DNA of 15,839 nucleotides from contig CAJPTB010000006.1 of NCBI GenBank assembly GCA_905373325.1, positions 1 through 15,839 of the forward strand, written 5' to 3'. The position numbers were made by a program, and so were the translations under genes. This document shows positions 1 through 6,617 of this stretch, in pieces. Source of the DNA: an uncultured Ancrocorticia sp. (GTDB lineage Bacteria; Actinomycetota; Actinomycetes; Actinomycetales; Actinomycetaceae). A model generated the notes under the pieces. It did not search any database. It was not told the origin of the DNA and saw only the letters and a list, made by a program, of their open reading frames with translations. Every line of letters starts with the position of its first letter. Within the stretch, counting starts at the first letter, position 1.

Positions 1-159
1 CCGCCGTTCTCGCGGCGGCCTTCCCTCAGCATCTGGCCGTTCCCCGCAGCGCCCTGTGCGTCTTCGCAAGCCTCACGGCGGCGGTCGCGAGGGATCCCGC
101 GACGACGATCCAGCCGAAAACGGCCAGATGCTGAGGGAAGGCCGCCGCGAGAACGGCGG
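1..159. repeat. Perfect 41-bp inverted repeat at the left window edge (arms 1-41 and 119-159)
   Basis: Bases 1-41 are the exact reverse complement of bases 119-159, separated by a 77-bp spacer. The match stops at 42/118 (c against a) on the inner side and reaches the window edge on the outer side, so the true arm length is unknown. The right arm lies inside the reading frame of the minus-strand phosphatidyltransferase gene, where it encodes a natural-looking membrane segment. The left arm supplies only the last four codons and the stop. A coding sequence repeated in inverse at the end of a sequence fits a fold-back (chimeric read or amplification) artefact better than a biological element. 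A genuine short inversion junction is the alternative. Confidence 0.95.
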
Positions 160-628
160 TGAGGCATCTCTCCGTCTTGCCGAAGGGGCCGCCGTTCAGG
201 CGCGGCGCGCCCGCTCCGGCCGCGCAGAGCGAGACGAACGTCGGCAGGGTGGCCGCCGCGGTCGCTGCGAGCAGAAGCGCCGTCGTCGACGTCGGCGAAT
301 CCGTTCGAACGGACAGGCCGACCAAGCCCGCCATGATGAGAAAGTCGGAAAAACGGTCGCCGATCTCGTTGAGGACGAAGCCGAAAGGGCGGGAGACGCC
401 GCGTGCGCGGGCCACTGCGCCGTCGAGATTCGCCCCTCCGAGTCTGGCCGCCAGGAAGACGAAGGCGGCGAGCCACCAGCCTTCGACGATCGCCCACGCT
501 CCGAGCGCCGCGGCCGCCACTCCGACCGCCGTCCAGAAATCCGGCGAGATTCCGCGGCGGACAGACGCGGAGACGACGAACCCGAGGCGTCTGGTATACC
601 AATACTTCAATGCGTACAGGGACTTCAC
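26..628 (-). CDS. CDP-alcohol phosphatidyltransferase family membrane protein with variant active-site motif (3' end doubtful)
   Basis: A 200-aa integral membrane protein of the CDP-alcohol phosphatidyltransferase superfamily, which moves a phosphatidyl group from a CDP-linked lipid to an alcohol in the membrane. The signature D-x2-DG-x2-AR-x8-G-x3-D-x3-D is recognisable at residues 66-91: D69 G70, A73 R74, G83 and D91 are present. The first Asp is Ala66 and the third is Asn87. From memory, Asn at the third position occurs in a YnbA-like branch that also starts with an 'SLYALK'-type N-terminus, as here. Hydrophobic helices lie around 32-62, 96-110, 115-136 and 155-185. The start is GTG; an in-frame TAA 12 bases upstream excludes extension. 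There is no Shine-Dalgarno sequence, but a TATAAG box lies about 9 bases upstream, suggesting a leaderless mRNA. The last four residues and stop fall in the 41-bp inverted repeat, so the C-terminus may be artificial. The alcohol acceptor cannot be told. Confidence 0.8.
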   Translation of the reverse strand: MKSLYALKYWYTRRLGFVVSASVRRGISPDFWTAVGVAAAALGAWAIVEGWWLAAFVFLAARLGGANLDGAVARARGVSRPFGFVLNEIGDRFSDFLIMAGLVGLSVRTDSPTSTTALLLAATAAATLPTFVSLCAAGAGAPRLNGGPFGKTERCLTAVLAAAFPQHLAVFGWIVVAGSLATAAVRLAKTHRALRGTARC

Positions 629-636
629 ATCGATAG

Positions 637-642
637 CTTATA
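637..642 (-). promoter_or_regulatory. Candidate -10 box (TATAAG) for the phosphatidyltransferase gene
   Basis: On the minus strand TATAAG ends 8 bases before the GTG start. Transcription would begin within a few bases of the start codon, which fits the absence of any ribosome-binding sequence. No good -35 is visible at the usual spacing, so this rests on the -10 box alone. Confidence 0.35.
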
Positions 643-723
643 GGCGTTGAGGCGGCATGCCCATGGGCCGTCCCACACCGTGGGAGCCTCCTGCGGAACG
701 CCGGGTGCGCCCAATCCCCGAGG

Positions 724-729
724 TATCAT
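724..729 (+). promoter_or_regulatory. Candidate -10 box (TATCAT) for the SnoaL-like gene
   Basis: TATCAT matches the TATAAT consensus at five of six positions and lies about 64 bases before the ATG at 793. No convincing -35 is seen 16-18 bases upstream. A short 6-bp hairpin (TCCCAC/GTGGGA, 671-685) lies further upstream in the same divergent intergenic region; its role is unknown. Confidence 0.3.
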
Positions 730-792
730 CGGATCGGCCGAGCGGAGTTCGTCGGGGCCGCCGGTCGGAAATCACGCGAAAGGCGGAGAGAA

Positions 793-1260
793 ATGACTGA
801 AAACGCAAGGGAAGCCGTCGGCAAAACGTCAGGTTCGGATGCCGAGGCCGATGGCTGCGCGGCGGACGCTGTCCGCGTTGCCGGCGCTTGCGGCGGAGGC
901 GTCGAGGGCGAGACTGTGCTTGACAGGTATTTTGCCCTCTCGGACACGGCCGGCGAGGCGCCGGAAGACTTCGAGGAGCTCGTATCGCTCTTCAGCCCTC
1001 AGGCGCGGATTTTTCCCGGGCGCGGCGGCGCCGTCGAAGGGATCGACGCCGTCAGGGCTTTCTACCGCGAATTTTTTGATCGCAACGTCGAATTGCGCCA
1101 CGTGTGGAAGGCGAGAGTGCAGCCGGACGGGCAGCACTTTGCCCGCTGGGCGGTTGCGGGGCGCAGATCGTCGGACGAGGTCTTCGCCCTGTCCGGTTGC
1201 GACGTCGCCGAAATGGACGACGTCGGCCGAATCCTGAAACTCCGCGTCGAGATCGACTGA
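793..1260 (+). CDS. NTF2/SnoaL-like small domain protein of unknown substrate
   Basis: A 155-aa cytosolic protein. Residues from about 42 to 154 look like the cone-shaped NTF2/SnoaL-like fold: a helix 'VLDRYFALSD', a 'LVSLFSPQARIFPG' segment, a 'GIDAVRAFYREFF' helix, then alternating strands ending in an 'ILKLRVEID' strand. Members of this superfamily include ketosteroid isomerase-like enzymes, polyketide cyclases and non-enzymatic ligand-binding proteins, so no reaction can be assigned. The first roughly 40 residues are low-complexity, rich in Ala, Gly and acidic residues, and outside the fold. A GTG at 916 would give a core-domain start, but ATG 793 is preceded by a clear GGCGGAGAG ribosome-binding sequence with about 4 bases spacing, so I keep it. 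It stands alone, divergent from the phosphatidyltransferase gene and convergent with nagA. Confidence 0.75.
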   Translation: MTENAREAVGKTSGSDAEADGCAADAVRVAGACGGGVEGETVLDRYFALSDTAGEAPEDFEELVSLFSPQARIFPGRGGAVEGIDAVRAFYREFFDRNVELRHVWKARVQPDGQHFARWAVAGRRSSDEVFALSGCDVAEMDDVGRILKLRVEID

Positions 1261-1281
1261 AACGCCGGCTCGCTCCCTCCC

Positions 1282-1305
1282 GGCCAGTCGGCCGGTCAGC
1301 TGGCC
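1282..1305. terminator. Weak hairpin between the convergent SnoaL-like gene and nagA
   Basis: GGCCAG (1282-1287) and CTGGCC (1300-1305) form a 6-bp stem with a 12-base G+C-rich loop, 21 bases after the SnoaL-like stop codon. No T-tract follows, so this is a poor intrinsic terminator. The rest of 1261-1421 shows no gene or further structure I can support. Confidence 0.25.
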
Positions 1306-1421
1306 CGGCCGAGGCGCAAGGGCCCGCCTCGCGGCGGAGATTCAAATCGGGCGCGGCGCGTCCGCGCGGAAGGCCGGGCGGCGTTCGCGCGGGGCTGAGG
1401 CTGAGCGCATCGCGGACCGGA

Positions 1422-2675
1422 TCACTCCCTGACGACGCACACGGGGGAGAAGCTGCGGTCGAAGACGACGAAATTGGGCCGCTTGCCCAGCTCGAAATCG
1501 AGCGTGACGCCCTTCGCCCCCTCGATGGAGGCCGCCTTTGCGGGAGCGGCGACGCAGGCGCGCACGATCTGCCCGAACGGGAGGGCGCCCCGCCGGGCGA
1601 ACAGCGCGAGCTGGTCGCTCAGCCGGGAGCAGCCCCCGGCGATCGTCTGCTTCCCCGCGAGCCGCGCCGCGCCCTCGCGCACGTCGACGTCGAGGCCCCC
1701 GAGGGCGTACCGCCCTTCGGGCATGCCGGCTGCGGCCATGGCATCCGTGACGAACGCGGCGTTTCCGCGCACCCATCCGTGCACGTCTTCGACGAGGGCG
1801 GGGGCCAGATGGACGCCGTCGCCGATGGTTTCCACGATCGCGCCGCCTTCCCTGGCGGCCGCCAGAAACTCCCTGACCGGGCCGGGTTCGCGATGGTCGA
1901 TCGGCGGCATCGCATTGAACAGGTGCGTGACCGTCTGCGGCACGCCCTCAAAGCCGAGTTCGGCCGCGCAACGCAACGTGGCTTCGAGGGCTTGTGCCGC
2001 GGTTTTTCCGCTTGCGGCGGTGTGCCCCCAGGAGGGCTTGGCGCCGTGGGCGAGCAGGATTCGGACGGCCTCCATGGCGTGATCGGCCTCCGGGGCGATC
2101 GTCATCGTCTTGACGAAGCCCTTGCCCTCCTCAAGCCACGACGTGAGCTCTTCGGGGTCGGCGCCGCGGATGGCGGCCGGATTCTGGGCGCCGGCCTTGT
2201 GGGGAGAGACGTACGGGCCCTCCATGTGGATTCCGGCCAGGTCGCCCGATTCGCAGAAGGGGAGGAGCGCCCGGATCGCCGGCAGGGGATCGGCCATCGA
2301 GACGAGGGACGCGAGAAGCGCCGTCGTCCCCGAAGCGCGATGGGCCTCGATCGCCTTGCGTATCGAGCGGGGATCGACGTCGTCGGGGAAGGACGCGCCG
2401 CCTCCGCCGTGGCAGTGGACGTCGACGAGCCCCGGCGCGATGAAGGCCCCCGAGACGTCGGCCTCGCCGGAATAGCCGCGCGGCAGCACGCGGGCGAGGA
2501 CTCCGCCCTCGAGCACGAGCCCGCCGCCGGCCTGCCTTCCATAGCCGTCGTAAACCGTGCCTGAGACGACCGCGTCGGGCTTGATGGCTTCGAGCGCGAC
2601 GCCGGGCTCGCCAGTGCCGACGCCGACGCGGCCTGCCCCTGCGACGGCGTCGGCCCGCCTTTGGCCGGCGGTCAC
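1422..2675 (-). CDS. nagA: N-acetylglucosamine-6-phosphate deacetylase
   Basis: A 417-aa cytosolic amidohydrolase that removes acetate from GlcNAc-6-phosphate, giving glucosamine-6-phosphate for NagB. With this start, the metal-ligand motif HCH is at residues 87-89 ('VDVHCHG'), the conserved Glu of 'HMEGPYVS' is E152, the metal His residues are H218 ('WGHTAAS') and H251 ('VTHLFNAM'), and the catalytic Asp is D311 ('FVTDAM'). The HxH motif resembles Bacillus/mycobacterial enzymes more than the QxN form of Escherichia coli. The start is a GTG whose last two bases begin the nagB stop codon (GTGA), preceded by GGAG at 6 bases, which implies translational coupling. The open frame extends upstream to 2786, but that part lies inside nagB and is Arg-rich nonsense. 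The first roughly 30 residues are divergent, so a slightly later start is possible. Confidence 0.95.
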   Translation of the reverse strand: MTAGQRRADAVAGAGRVGVGTGEPGVALEAIKPDAVVSGTVYDGYGRQAGGGLVLEGGVLARVLPRGYSGEADVSGAFIAPGLVDVHCHGGGGASFPDDVDPRSIRKAIEAHRASGTTALLASLVSMADPLPAIRALLPFCESGDLAGIHMEGPYVSPHKAGAQNPAAIRGADPEELTSWLEEGKGFVKTMTIAPEADHAMEAVRILLAHGAKPSWGHTAASGKTAAQALEATLRCAAELGFEGVPQTVTHLFNAMPPIDHREPGPVREFLAAAREGGAIVETIGDGVHLAPALVEDVHGWVRGNAAFVTDAMAAAGMPEGRYALGGLDVDVREGAARLAGKQTIAGGCSRLSDQLALFARRGALPFGQIVRACVAAPAKAASIEGAKGVTLDFELGKRPNFVVFDRSFSPVCVVRE

Positions 2676-3445
2676 GCCAGGCTCCAACGTTCGCGGTAAA
2701 GGTCGGCGTATTCGAGGAGTTCCGCGGCTTCGGCGTCGACGAAAACGGTGAGGTCGGGATGCATCTGGGCGACGGTGGCGGGCCATTTCGCGCTGATAGC
2801 GCCCTCGATCAGCTGGCGCACGGCTTCGGCTTTCTGAGCGCCGAAGGCGAGCAAGAGCAAGGACCGAGCCTCCATGATCGTTCCCAGCCCCTGCGTGATG
2901 CAGCGGGAGGGGACCTTGCCGACGTCGCCGTCGAAGAAGCGGGCGTTGTCCGTGCGCGTTCGGCGCGAGAGAACTTCGACGCGGGTGCGCGAAACGAGCG
3001 ATCCGCCCGGCTCGTTGAAGCCGATGTGCCCGTTGGCGCCGATTCCGAGGATCTGCAGGTCCACGCCGCCCGCCGCGGCGATCGACGCCTCATACTGCCC
3101 TGCAGCGAGGCGCGGGTCGGCGTCCGCGCTCTCGGGGGTGCGAAGGCCCGCCTCGGTCAGCCCGGTCTTTTCCGGCCCCACGAGCTCGCGTCGCAGGACG
3201 TTGCGGTACTTTTCCGGATGGCCGTCCGCGATTCCCACGTATTCGTCCAGCGCGAAGGCGGCCGAGCCCTCCAGGGTGAAACGCCCGGCGGCGTGCGCCT
3301 CGCGCAGCTCGGAGTAAAGGCCTTCCGGCGTGGATCCGGTTGCCACGCCGAGGTTCGCATTCGGCTTGCGGGCCAGAAGATCGACGATGCCGCGCGCCGC
3401 GGCGGCCGAGGCTTCCTCGGATGTTTCGAAGATGCCGATCTGCAT
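2672..3445 (-). CDS. nagB: Glucosamine-6-phosphate deaminase
   Basis: A 257-aa cytosolic enzyme that converts glucosamine-6-phosphate to fructose-6-phosphate plus ammonia, the step after NagA. The phosphate-binding loop 'GVATGSTPEGLY' is at residues 33-44, the catalytic D67 at 'LDEYVG', and 'GIGANGHIGFNEPG' at 134-147 carries H140 and E145. The position equivalent to E. coli Asp141 is Asn138, which I recall as common in Gram-positive NagB proteins. Length is close to the family norm (about 260). The ATG at 3443-3445 is preceded by AAAGGGA with 6 bases spacing. The frame stays open upstream to 3706, but that part has no NagB similarity and overlaps the divergent gene. Its stop overlaps the nagA start by 4 bases, so the two form an operon with nagB first. 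A palindrome upstream suggests repressor control. Confidence 0.96.
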   Translation of the reverse strand: MQIGIFETSEEASAAAARGIVDLLARKPNANLGVATGSTPEGLYSELREAHAAGRFTLEGSAAFALDEYVGIADGHPEKYRNVLRRELVGPEKTGLTEAGLRTPESADADPRLAAGQYEASIAAAGGVDLQILGIGANGHIGFNEPGGSLVSRTRVEVLSRRTRTDNARFFDGDVGKVPSRCITQGLGTIMEARSLLLLAFGAQKAEAVRQLIEGAISAKWPATVAQMHPDLTVFVDAEAAELLEYADLYRERWSLA

Positions 3446-3512
3446 TGCCAGTCCCTTTCTCGACGCGCCGTTCACGTTTCGCGGCGCTTCGTTGCAATAC
3501 CGTTGGTCAGTG

Positions 3513-3540
3513 ACGTTTGCCTTCAAGAATACACGTTTGC
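3513..3540. repeat. 8-bp direct repeat ACGTTTGC, 20 bases apart
   Basis: ACGTTTGC occurs at 3513-3520 and again at 3533-3540, exactly 20 bases (about two helical turns) apart, inside the divergent nagB control region and flanking the candidate -10 box. This phasing could serve a regulator bound on one DNA face, but an 8-bp match may be chance. Confidence 0.4.
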
Positions 3541-3554
3541 GGCAAATTTGTCTT
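3526..3554 (-). promoter_or_regulatory. Candidate sigma-70-type promoter of nagBA
   Basis: On the minus strand AAGACA (3549-3554, four of six to TTGACA) and TATTCT (3526-3531, four of six to TATAAT) are separated by exactly 17 bases, placing transcription start near 3519, about 75 bases before the nagB ATG. The surrounding 3490-3570 stretch is clearly A+T-richer than the neighbouring genes, as expected for a control region. Confidence 0.45.
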
Positions 3555-3561
3555 ACAAATT
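3545..3561. promoter_or_regulatory. 17-bp perfect palindrome, probable operator for nagBA
   Basis: AATTTGT-CTT-ACAAATT is a perfect 7-3-7 inverted repeat overlapping the candidate nagB -35 box. A second, shorter perfect palindrome TTTGC-G-GCAAA (3536-3546) overlaps its left side. The sequence lacks the TGGTCTAGACCA-type core of GntR/DasR sites that control amino-sugar genes in many Gram-positives. The TTTGT...ACAAA form is closer to what I remember of ROK-family (XylR/NagC-like) operators. No regulator gene lies in the window. It could also govern the divergent plus-strand gene. Confidence 0.55.
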
Positions 3562-3623
3562 CTAGGCGGGGAGTTTCGGCGTGTGTCCGCCTTTTCCAAA
3601 CGGGGGATGCGACCATTGGCCTG

Positions 3624-4916
3624 ATGAGCACAGAGGAACGCCGCGCATGCATTGCGGCCGCCTGGGTCCCGGTCAGGGTGCTGGCGGTCGTGTGGACGAC
3701 GGTCACGGTTTTTGCGATTTTCGCCTATGCCGCGACGGTCTCTTCTCCGACCCTCGGCCACGTCGATTGGCACGACGCCGCGAAGGCTGGAACATCAATC
3801 TTTTTACTGGCGATGGGAGGCTCGGCGGAGGTCGGGAATGCGGGCGTGACCCTCATGCCGTTGAGCGTGACTCTGCTCATCTGGTGGTTCGTCTATCGCT
3901 CTTTCCTCGCAACGGGGGTCGATTCCTGGGCTCAGGCGGCTTCGGCTGCGGCATCGTCCTTCGCTTTCACCCTTCTCGTCGGGCTCGCCGCCCTTCCGGG
4001 CGCCGGACGCTTCGGCGGCGCCGTCGGGGCTGCGGCTCTCACATGCGCTGCGATGGCTCGGGCCCGCTGGCGGACCTCGCGCCCCGACGGCCGCGTCTGG
4101 GGACTCCTTGAAGGCTGTCGCTGCGAGCTTCGGCCCGTCTTGCGCGCCCTCGCCGTCGTCTCCGTCTGCCTTTTGGCCGTCGCCCTCGTTCTCGGCCGGA
4201 GCTCGATCGCCGCCATCAACGGCTACTACGTCCAAGGGGCCGTCGGCGCCGCCATGCTCGCCGTCGTGCAGCTGGCCTACCTTCCCAACATCGTCGTCTG
4301 GGTCGCCTCCTTCGCGCTGGGGGCGGGTTTTTCCGTGGGCCGAGGCACGGATTTCTCGGCGTTCGGCGTGACGAGCCTCCAGCTGCCCGCGATTCCGGTT
4401 TTCGGCGCTCTGCCCAATCCGGGCGTGCGGATGGCATGGCTTCCCGTCCTTCTCGCCTTCCTCGCATTGGCGTGGTTCGTTTGGCGCTCGCGCGCCTATT
4501 CGAGTCTGAAAGAGGCGTCCGCCGCGGCGGGGGCGTGCCTGGCCTGCCTCTGTGCCTTCGGCGCCGCGGCCGCCTTCCTTTCGGGAGGGGCCCTAGGCCC
4601 GGGGCGGATGTCCGACGTCGGCCCTCGCCTCGTTCCGCTCGCCCTTGGTTTCGCTGTGGCCATAGGGCTGCCGTGCGTGCTCGGGCTCGTCGCTCCGCGC
4701 GCGGCCGCCGCGCTCCGCTCCCGCAGAACGGGGCCGGCGGAGGAGACGGAAGAAGGGCCCTCGACAACGGGGTTCTCCTCCCCACAGGCCGATCGACTTT
4801 CGCGTGATGCCGCCGACTCTTTGGCCTCAGACGGAAGGCGAGACCTCGAAAACCGTACGTTTGCCCGCCCGTCGAAGTGGCAGGGGAACCGGCGTGACGA
4901 TACATTTATCGAGTGA
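3624..4916 (+). CDS. DUF6350 multi-pass membrane protein (annotated in actinobacteria as cell division protein PerM)
   Basis: A 430-aa integral membrane protein with about nine hydrophobic segments (roughly residues 13-36, 70-93, 105-125, 130-145, 172-194, 205-245 as two, 272-290, 300-325 and 335-360) and a charged, probably disordered cytosolic tail of about 65 residues. The family marks are 'LPNIVVWVASFALGAGFSVG' followed by a 'GTDFSAFG' segment. Its place directly before purN is typical for DUF6350 genes in Actinomycetota. PerM of mycobacteria is linked to division and persistence, but the name is transferred and no function is shown here. ATG 3624 opens just before the first membrane helix. 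The frame continues upstream to 3330, but that part overlaps nagB in antisense. There is no good Shine-Dalgarno sequence; GGGGGA lies 16 bases away. The stop overlaps the purN start by 4 bases. Confidence 0.85.
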   Translation: MSTEERRACIAAAWVPVRVLAVVWTTVTVFAIFAYAATVSSPTLGHVDWHDAAKAGTSIFLLAMGGSAEVGNAGVTLMPLSVTLLIWWFVYRSFLATGVDSWAQAASAAASSFAFTLLVGLAALPGAGRFGGAVGAAALTCAAMARARWRTSRPDGRVWGLLEGCRCELRPVLRALAVVSVCLLAVALVLGRSSIAAINGYYVQGAVGAAMLAVVQLAYLPNIVVWVASFALGAGFSVGRGTDFSAFGVTSLQLPAIPVFGALPNPGVRMAWLPVLLAFLALAWFVWRSRAYSSLKEASAAAGACLACLCAFGAAAAFLSGGALGPGRMSDVGPRLVPLALGFAVAIGLPCVLGLVAPRAAAALRSRRTGPAEETEEGPSTTGFSSPQADRLSRDAADSLASDGRRDLENRTFARPSKWQGNRRDDTFIE

Positions 4917-5545
4917 GCAGCAAGCGCGGTCCCACTCGCCTCGTGGTGCTTGTGTCGGGCACAGGATCGAATATGCAGGCCCTCCTGCACGCCTGCGCCG
5001 ACCCATCTTACGGGGCGCAGATCGTCGCGGTGGGCGCCGACCGTCGAGGCGCCGCCGGAATCCGGGCCGCCGAAGAGGCCGGAGTTCCGACGTTTGTCCG
5101 CGTCCTTTCGGAGCACTCGTCGCGGGAAGAGTGGGACGCGTCTTTGCGCGACGCCGTGGCAGCGTACACACCCGACATCGTGGTTCTCGCGGGCTTCCTC
5201 AAGCTCGTCGGCCCTGAGTTTCTAGCGGCGTTCCCGCAACGCGTGGTGAACACCCACAACGCGCTTTTGCCCTCCTTTCCTGGAATCCACGGTCCGGCCG
5301 ACGCCTTGGCGTACGGCGTGAAGGTAACCGGTGCAACTCTATTCGTCGTCGACCCCGGAATGGACACGGGGCCGATTCTGGGACAGACAACATGCCCGGT
5401 TCTCGAGGGAGATTCCGAGGAAGCGCTGGTAGAACGAATTAAGGAAGTCGAGCGTGTTCAGTTGGTTGAGCTAATCGGGCGAATGGCGCGCGAAGGCTGG
5501 TGGGTCGAAGGCAGAAAGGCGGGGATAGGTGCTCGGTCCAGATAA
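4913..5545 (+). CDS. purN: Phosphoribosylglycinamide formyltransferase (GART)
   Basis: A 210-aa cytosolic enzyme that transfers a formyl group from 10-formyltetrahydrofolate to GAR, making FGAR, the third step of de novo purine synthesis. The substrate loop 'SGTGSNMQAL' is at residues 15-24. The catalytic triad N113, H115 and D151 is seen in 'NTHNALLPSFPG' and 'DPGMDTGPIL'. Length matches the family (about 190-215). The start is a GTG sharing GTGA with the stop of the upstream DUF6350 gene, so translation is probably coupled. No ribosome-binding sequence is visible. Instead a small CGATA/TATCG hairpin (4898-4911) sits directly before the GTG. The 3' end overlaps the following esterase gene by 17 bases. 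Confidence 0.96.
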   Translation: MSSKRGPTRLVVLVSGTGSNMQALLHACADPSYGAQIVAVGADRRGAAGIRAAEEAGVPTFVRVLSEHSSREEWDASLRDAVAAYTPDIVVLAGFLKLVGPEFLAAFPQRVVNTHNALLPSFPGIHGPADALAYGVKVTGATLFVVDPGMDTGPILGQTTCPVLEGDSEEALVERIKEVERVQLVELIGRMAREGWWVEGRKAGIGARSR

Positions 5546-6617
5546 GCTTCTTACGCTCATAGTGTTTGCCGTATTGACGGTCGCCAGCGCGGCGGCCGCG
5601 GTATGGCTCATCGGGCGCGAGCCCACTCGCAAGATTCGGGCGCAGGCCTCCGCCGCCATGGTGACCGCCATCGTGGGCGCCATCAGCATGACGGGCATTC
5701 AGATGAACCGGACGCTCGGGTACGCCGCAAATTGGAGCGACGTGCCGGGCCTTTTCTTCATGAAACCCGATGGAAAGGGCTCGACGACGCCGGTCCGCAG
5801 GCCCGTTCCCAGGCCCGAAGCCGGCGATCCCGAATTGCCGGGCCACCACGGAGACTCGAGGTGGAAGGTCAAGTTCACGAAGGATTCGAACGGCGCCTAC
5901 CAGACGAAATTCAAGGGGCCGATCTCGGGGATCAGCCTTCCCGTATGGGTGTGGACGCCTAAGAACTATTCGCCGACGAACGGGAAAATCTACAAGGTCA
6001 TGCTCATGCTGCACGGATACCCGGGCAACCCCTACAAGGTTCCCACGCAGCTCAATCTCCAAAATGCCATGAAAAAGCATCCGAACACGATTATGGCGAT
6101 CCCGTCGCTCAAGGTCGACGCCACGTCTCCCGACTGCGTCGACATCAAGGGGCGGCCCGCCGTCGGATCCTGGGTGGTAAACGACATCGTCGGCATGGTC
6201 CGCCACAATTTTCCCAACACCGAGAAGACGCGAAAGGGATGGACCATCGCCGGCGCCTCCTACGGCGCCTACTGTTCCGCCGTCCTCGGCCTCACCCATC
6301 CCCAGACTTTTTCCAAGATCATCTCATTTTCCGGCTACGATCAGCCGGAGACGGGGCGTTTGCTGGGTGCGCCGCCTCGTGTTCGGCGAGAATTCAGCGT
6401 GTCTAACCTGTTGTCGAAACAAAAGGCGTGGCCGCAGCGGCTTTACGTCACGGGTTCCAAAGGCGACCCAAAGTCGGCCGCCTTCGTTCAGAAGCTCAAG
6501 AGAATATCGACGCCGGCGGTCAAAATCACCTCGTTGCTCCAACCCATCGGCGGCCACAACTGGGGTGTGTGGCGCAAGGAGCTGCCCGCCGCCTTGGCAT
6601 GGAACGGAAAGGGCTGA
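5529..6617 (+). CDS. Membrane-anchored alpha/beta-hydrolase, esterase D/Ag85-like family
   Basis: A 362-aa protein. The N-terminus has two hydrophobic helices (about 8-28 and 41-57), then a linker and an alpha/beta-hydrolase domain (about 105-355) of the putative esterase type. The oxyanion region 'LMLHGYPGNPY', nucleophile S244 in 'GASYG', a likely acid D313 in 'GSKGDP' and H343 in 'GGHNWGVW' form a complete triad; the 30-residue acid-to-His spacing fits the family. The catalytic part probably faces outside and could act on ester-linked cell-wall or environmental compounds; the substrate is unknown. GTG 5529 follows GGCGGGGA at about 4 bases and overlaps purN by 17 bases. The gene is visibly poorer in G+C than its neighbours (31/60 at 5941-6000 and 30/60 at 6061-6120, against 49/60 in purH 7501-7560) and Lys/Asn-rich, partly as expected of an exported domain. 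It has no evident purine role. Confidence 0.85.
   Translation: MLGPDKLLTLIVFAVLTVASAAAAVWLIGREPTRKIRAQASAAMVTAIVGAISMTGIQMNRTLGYAANWSDVPGLFFMKPDGKGSTTPVRRPVPRPEAGDPELPGHHGDSRWKVKFTKDSNGAYQTKFKGPISGISLPVWVWTPKNYSPTNGKIYKVMLMLHGYPGNPYKVPTQLNLQNAMKKHPNTIMAIPSLKVDATSPDCVDIKGRPAVGSWVVNDIVGMVRHNFPNTEKTRKGWTIAGASYGAYCSAVLGLTHPQTFSKIISFSGYDQPETGRLLGAPPRVRREFSVSNLLSKQKAWPQRLYVTGSKGDPKSAAFVQKLKRISTPAVKITSLLQPIGGHNWGVWRKELPAALAWNGKG

Noticed and set aside
1..159. Invertible DNA switch or terminator formed by the 41-bp repeat
   Set aside because: No recombinase or promoter is associated with it, the arms are coding sequence, and the repeat reaches the sequence edge, so a fold-back artefact is simpler.
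1104..2564. 486-codon open frame covering the end of the SnoaL-like gene and antisense nagA
   Set aside because: Low-complexity Arg/Gly/Ala translation. The genes it overlaps have intact families, motifs and ribosome-binding sites.
2676..2786. N-terminal extension of NagA
   Set aside because: The added 37 residues are Arg/Pro-rich and read through the nagB 3' end in another frame; the GTG at 2675 has GGAG at 6 bases.
3446..3706. N-terminal extension of NagB
   Set aside because: It would run through the divergent promoter region and into the DUF6350 gene; ATG 3445 has a good ribosome-binding site and gives the normal family length.
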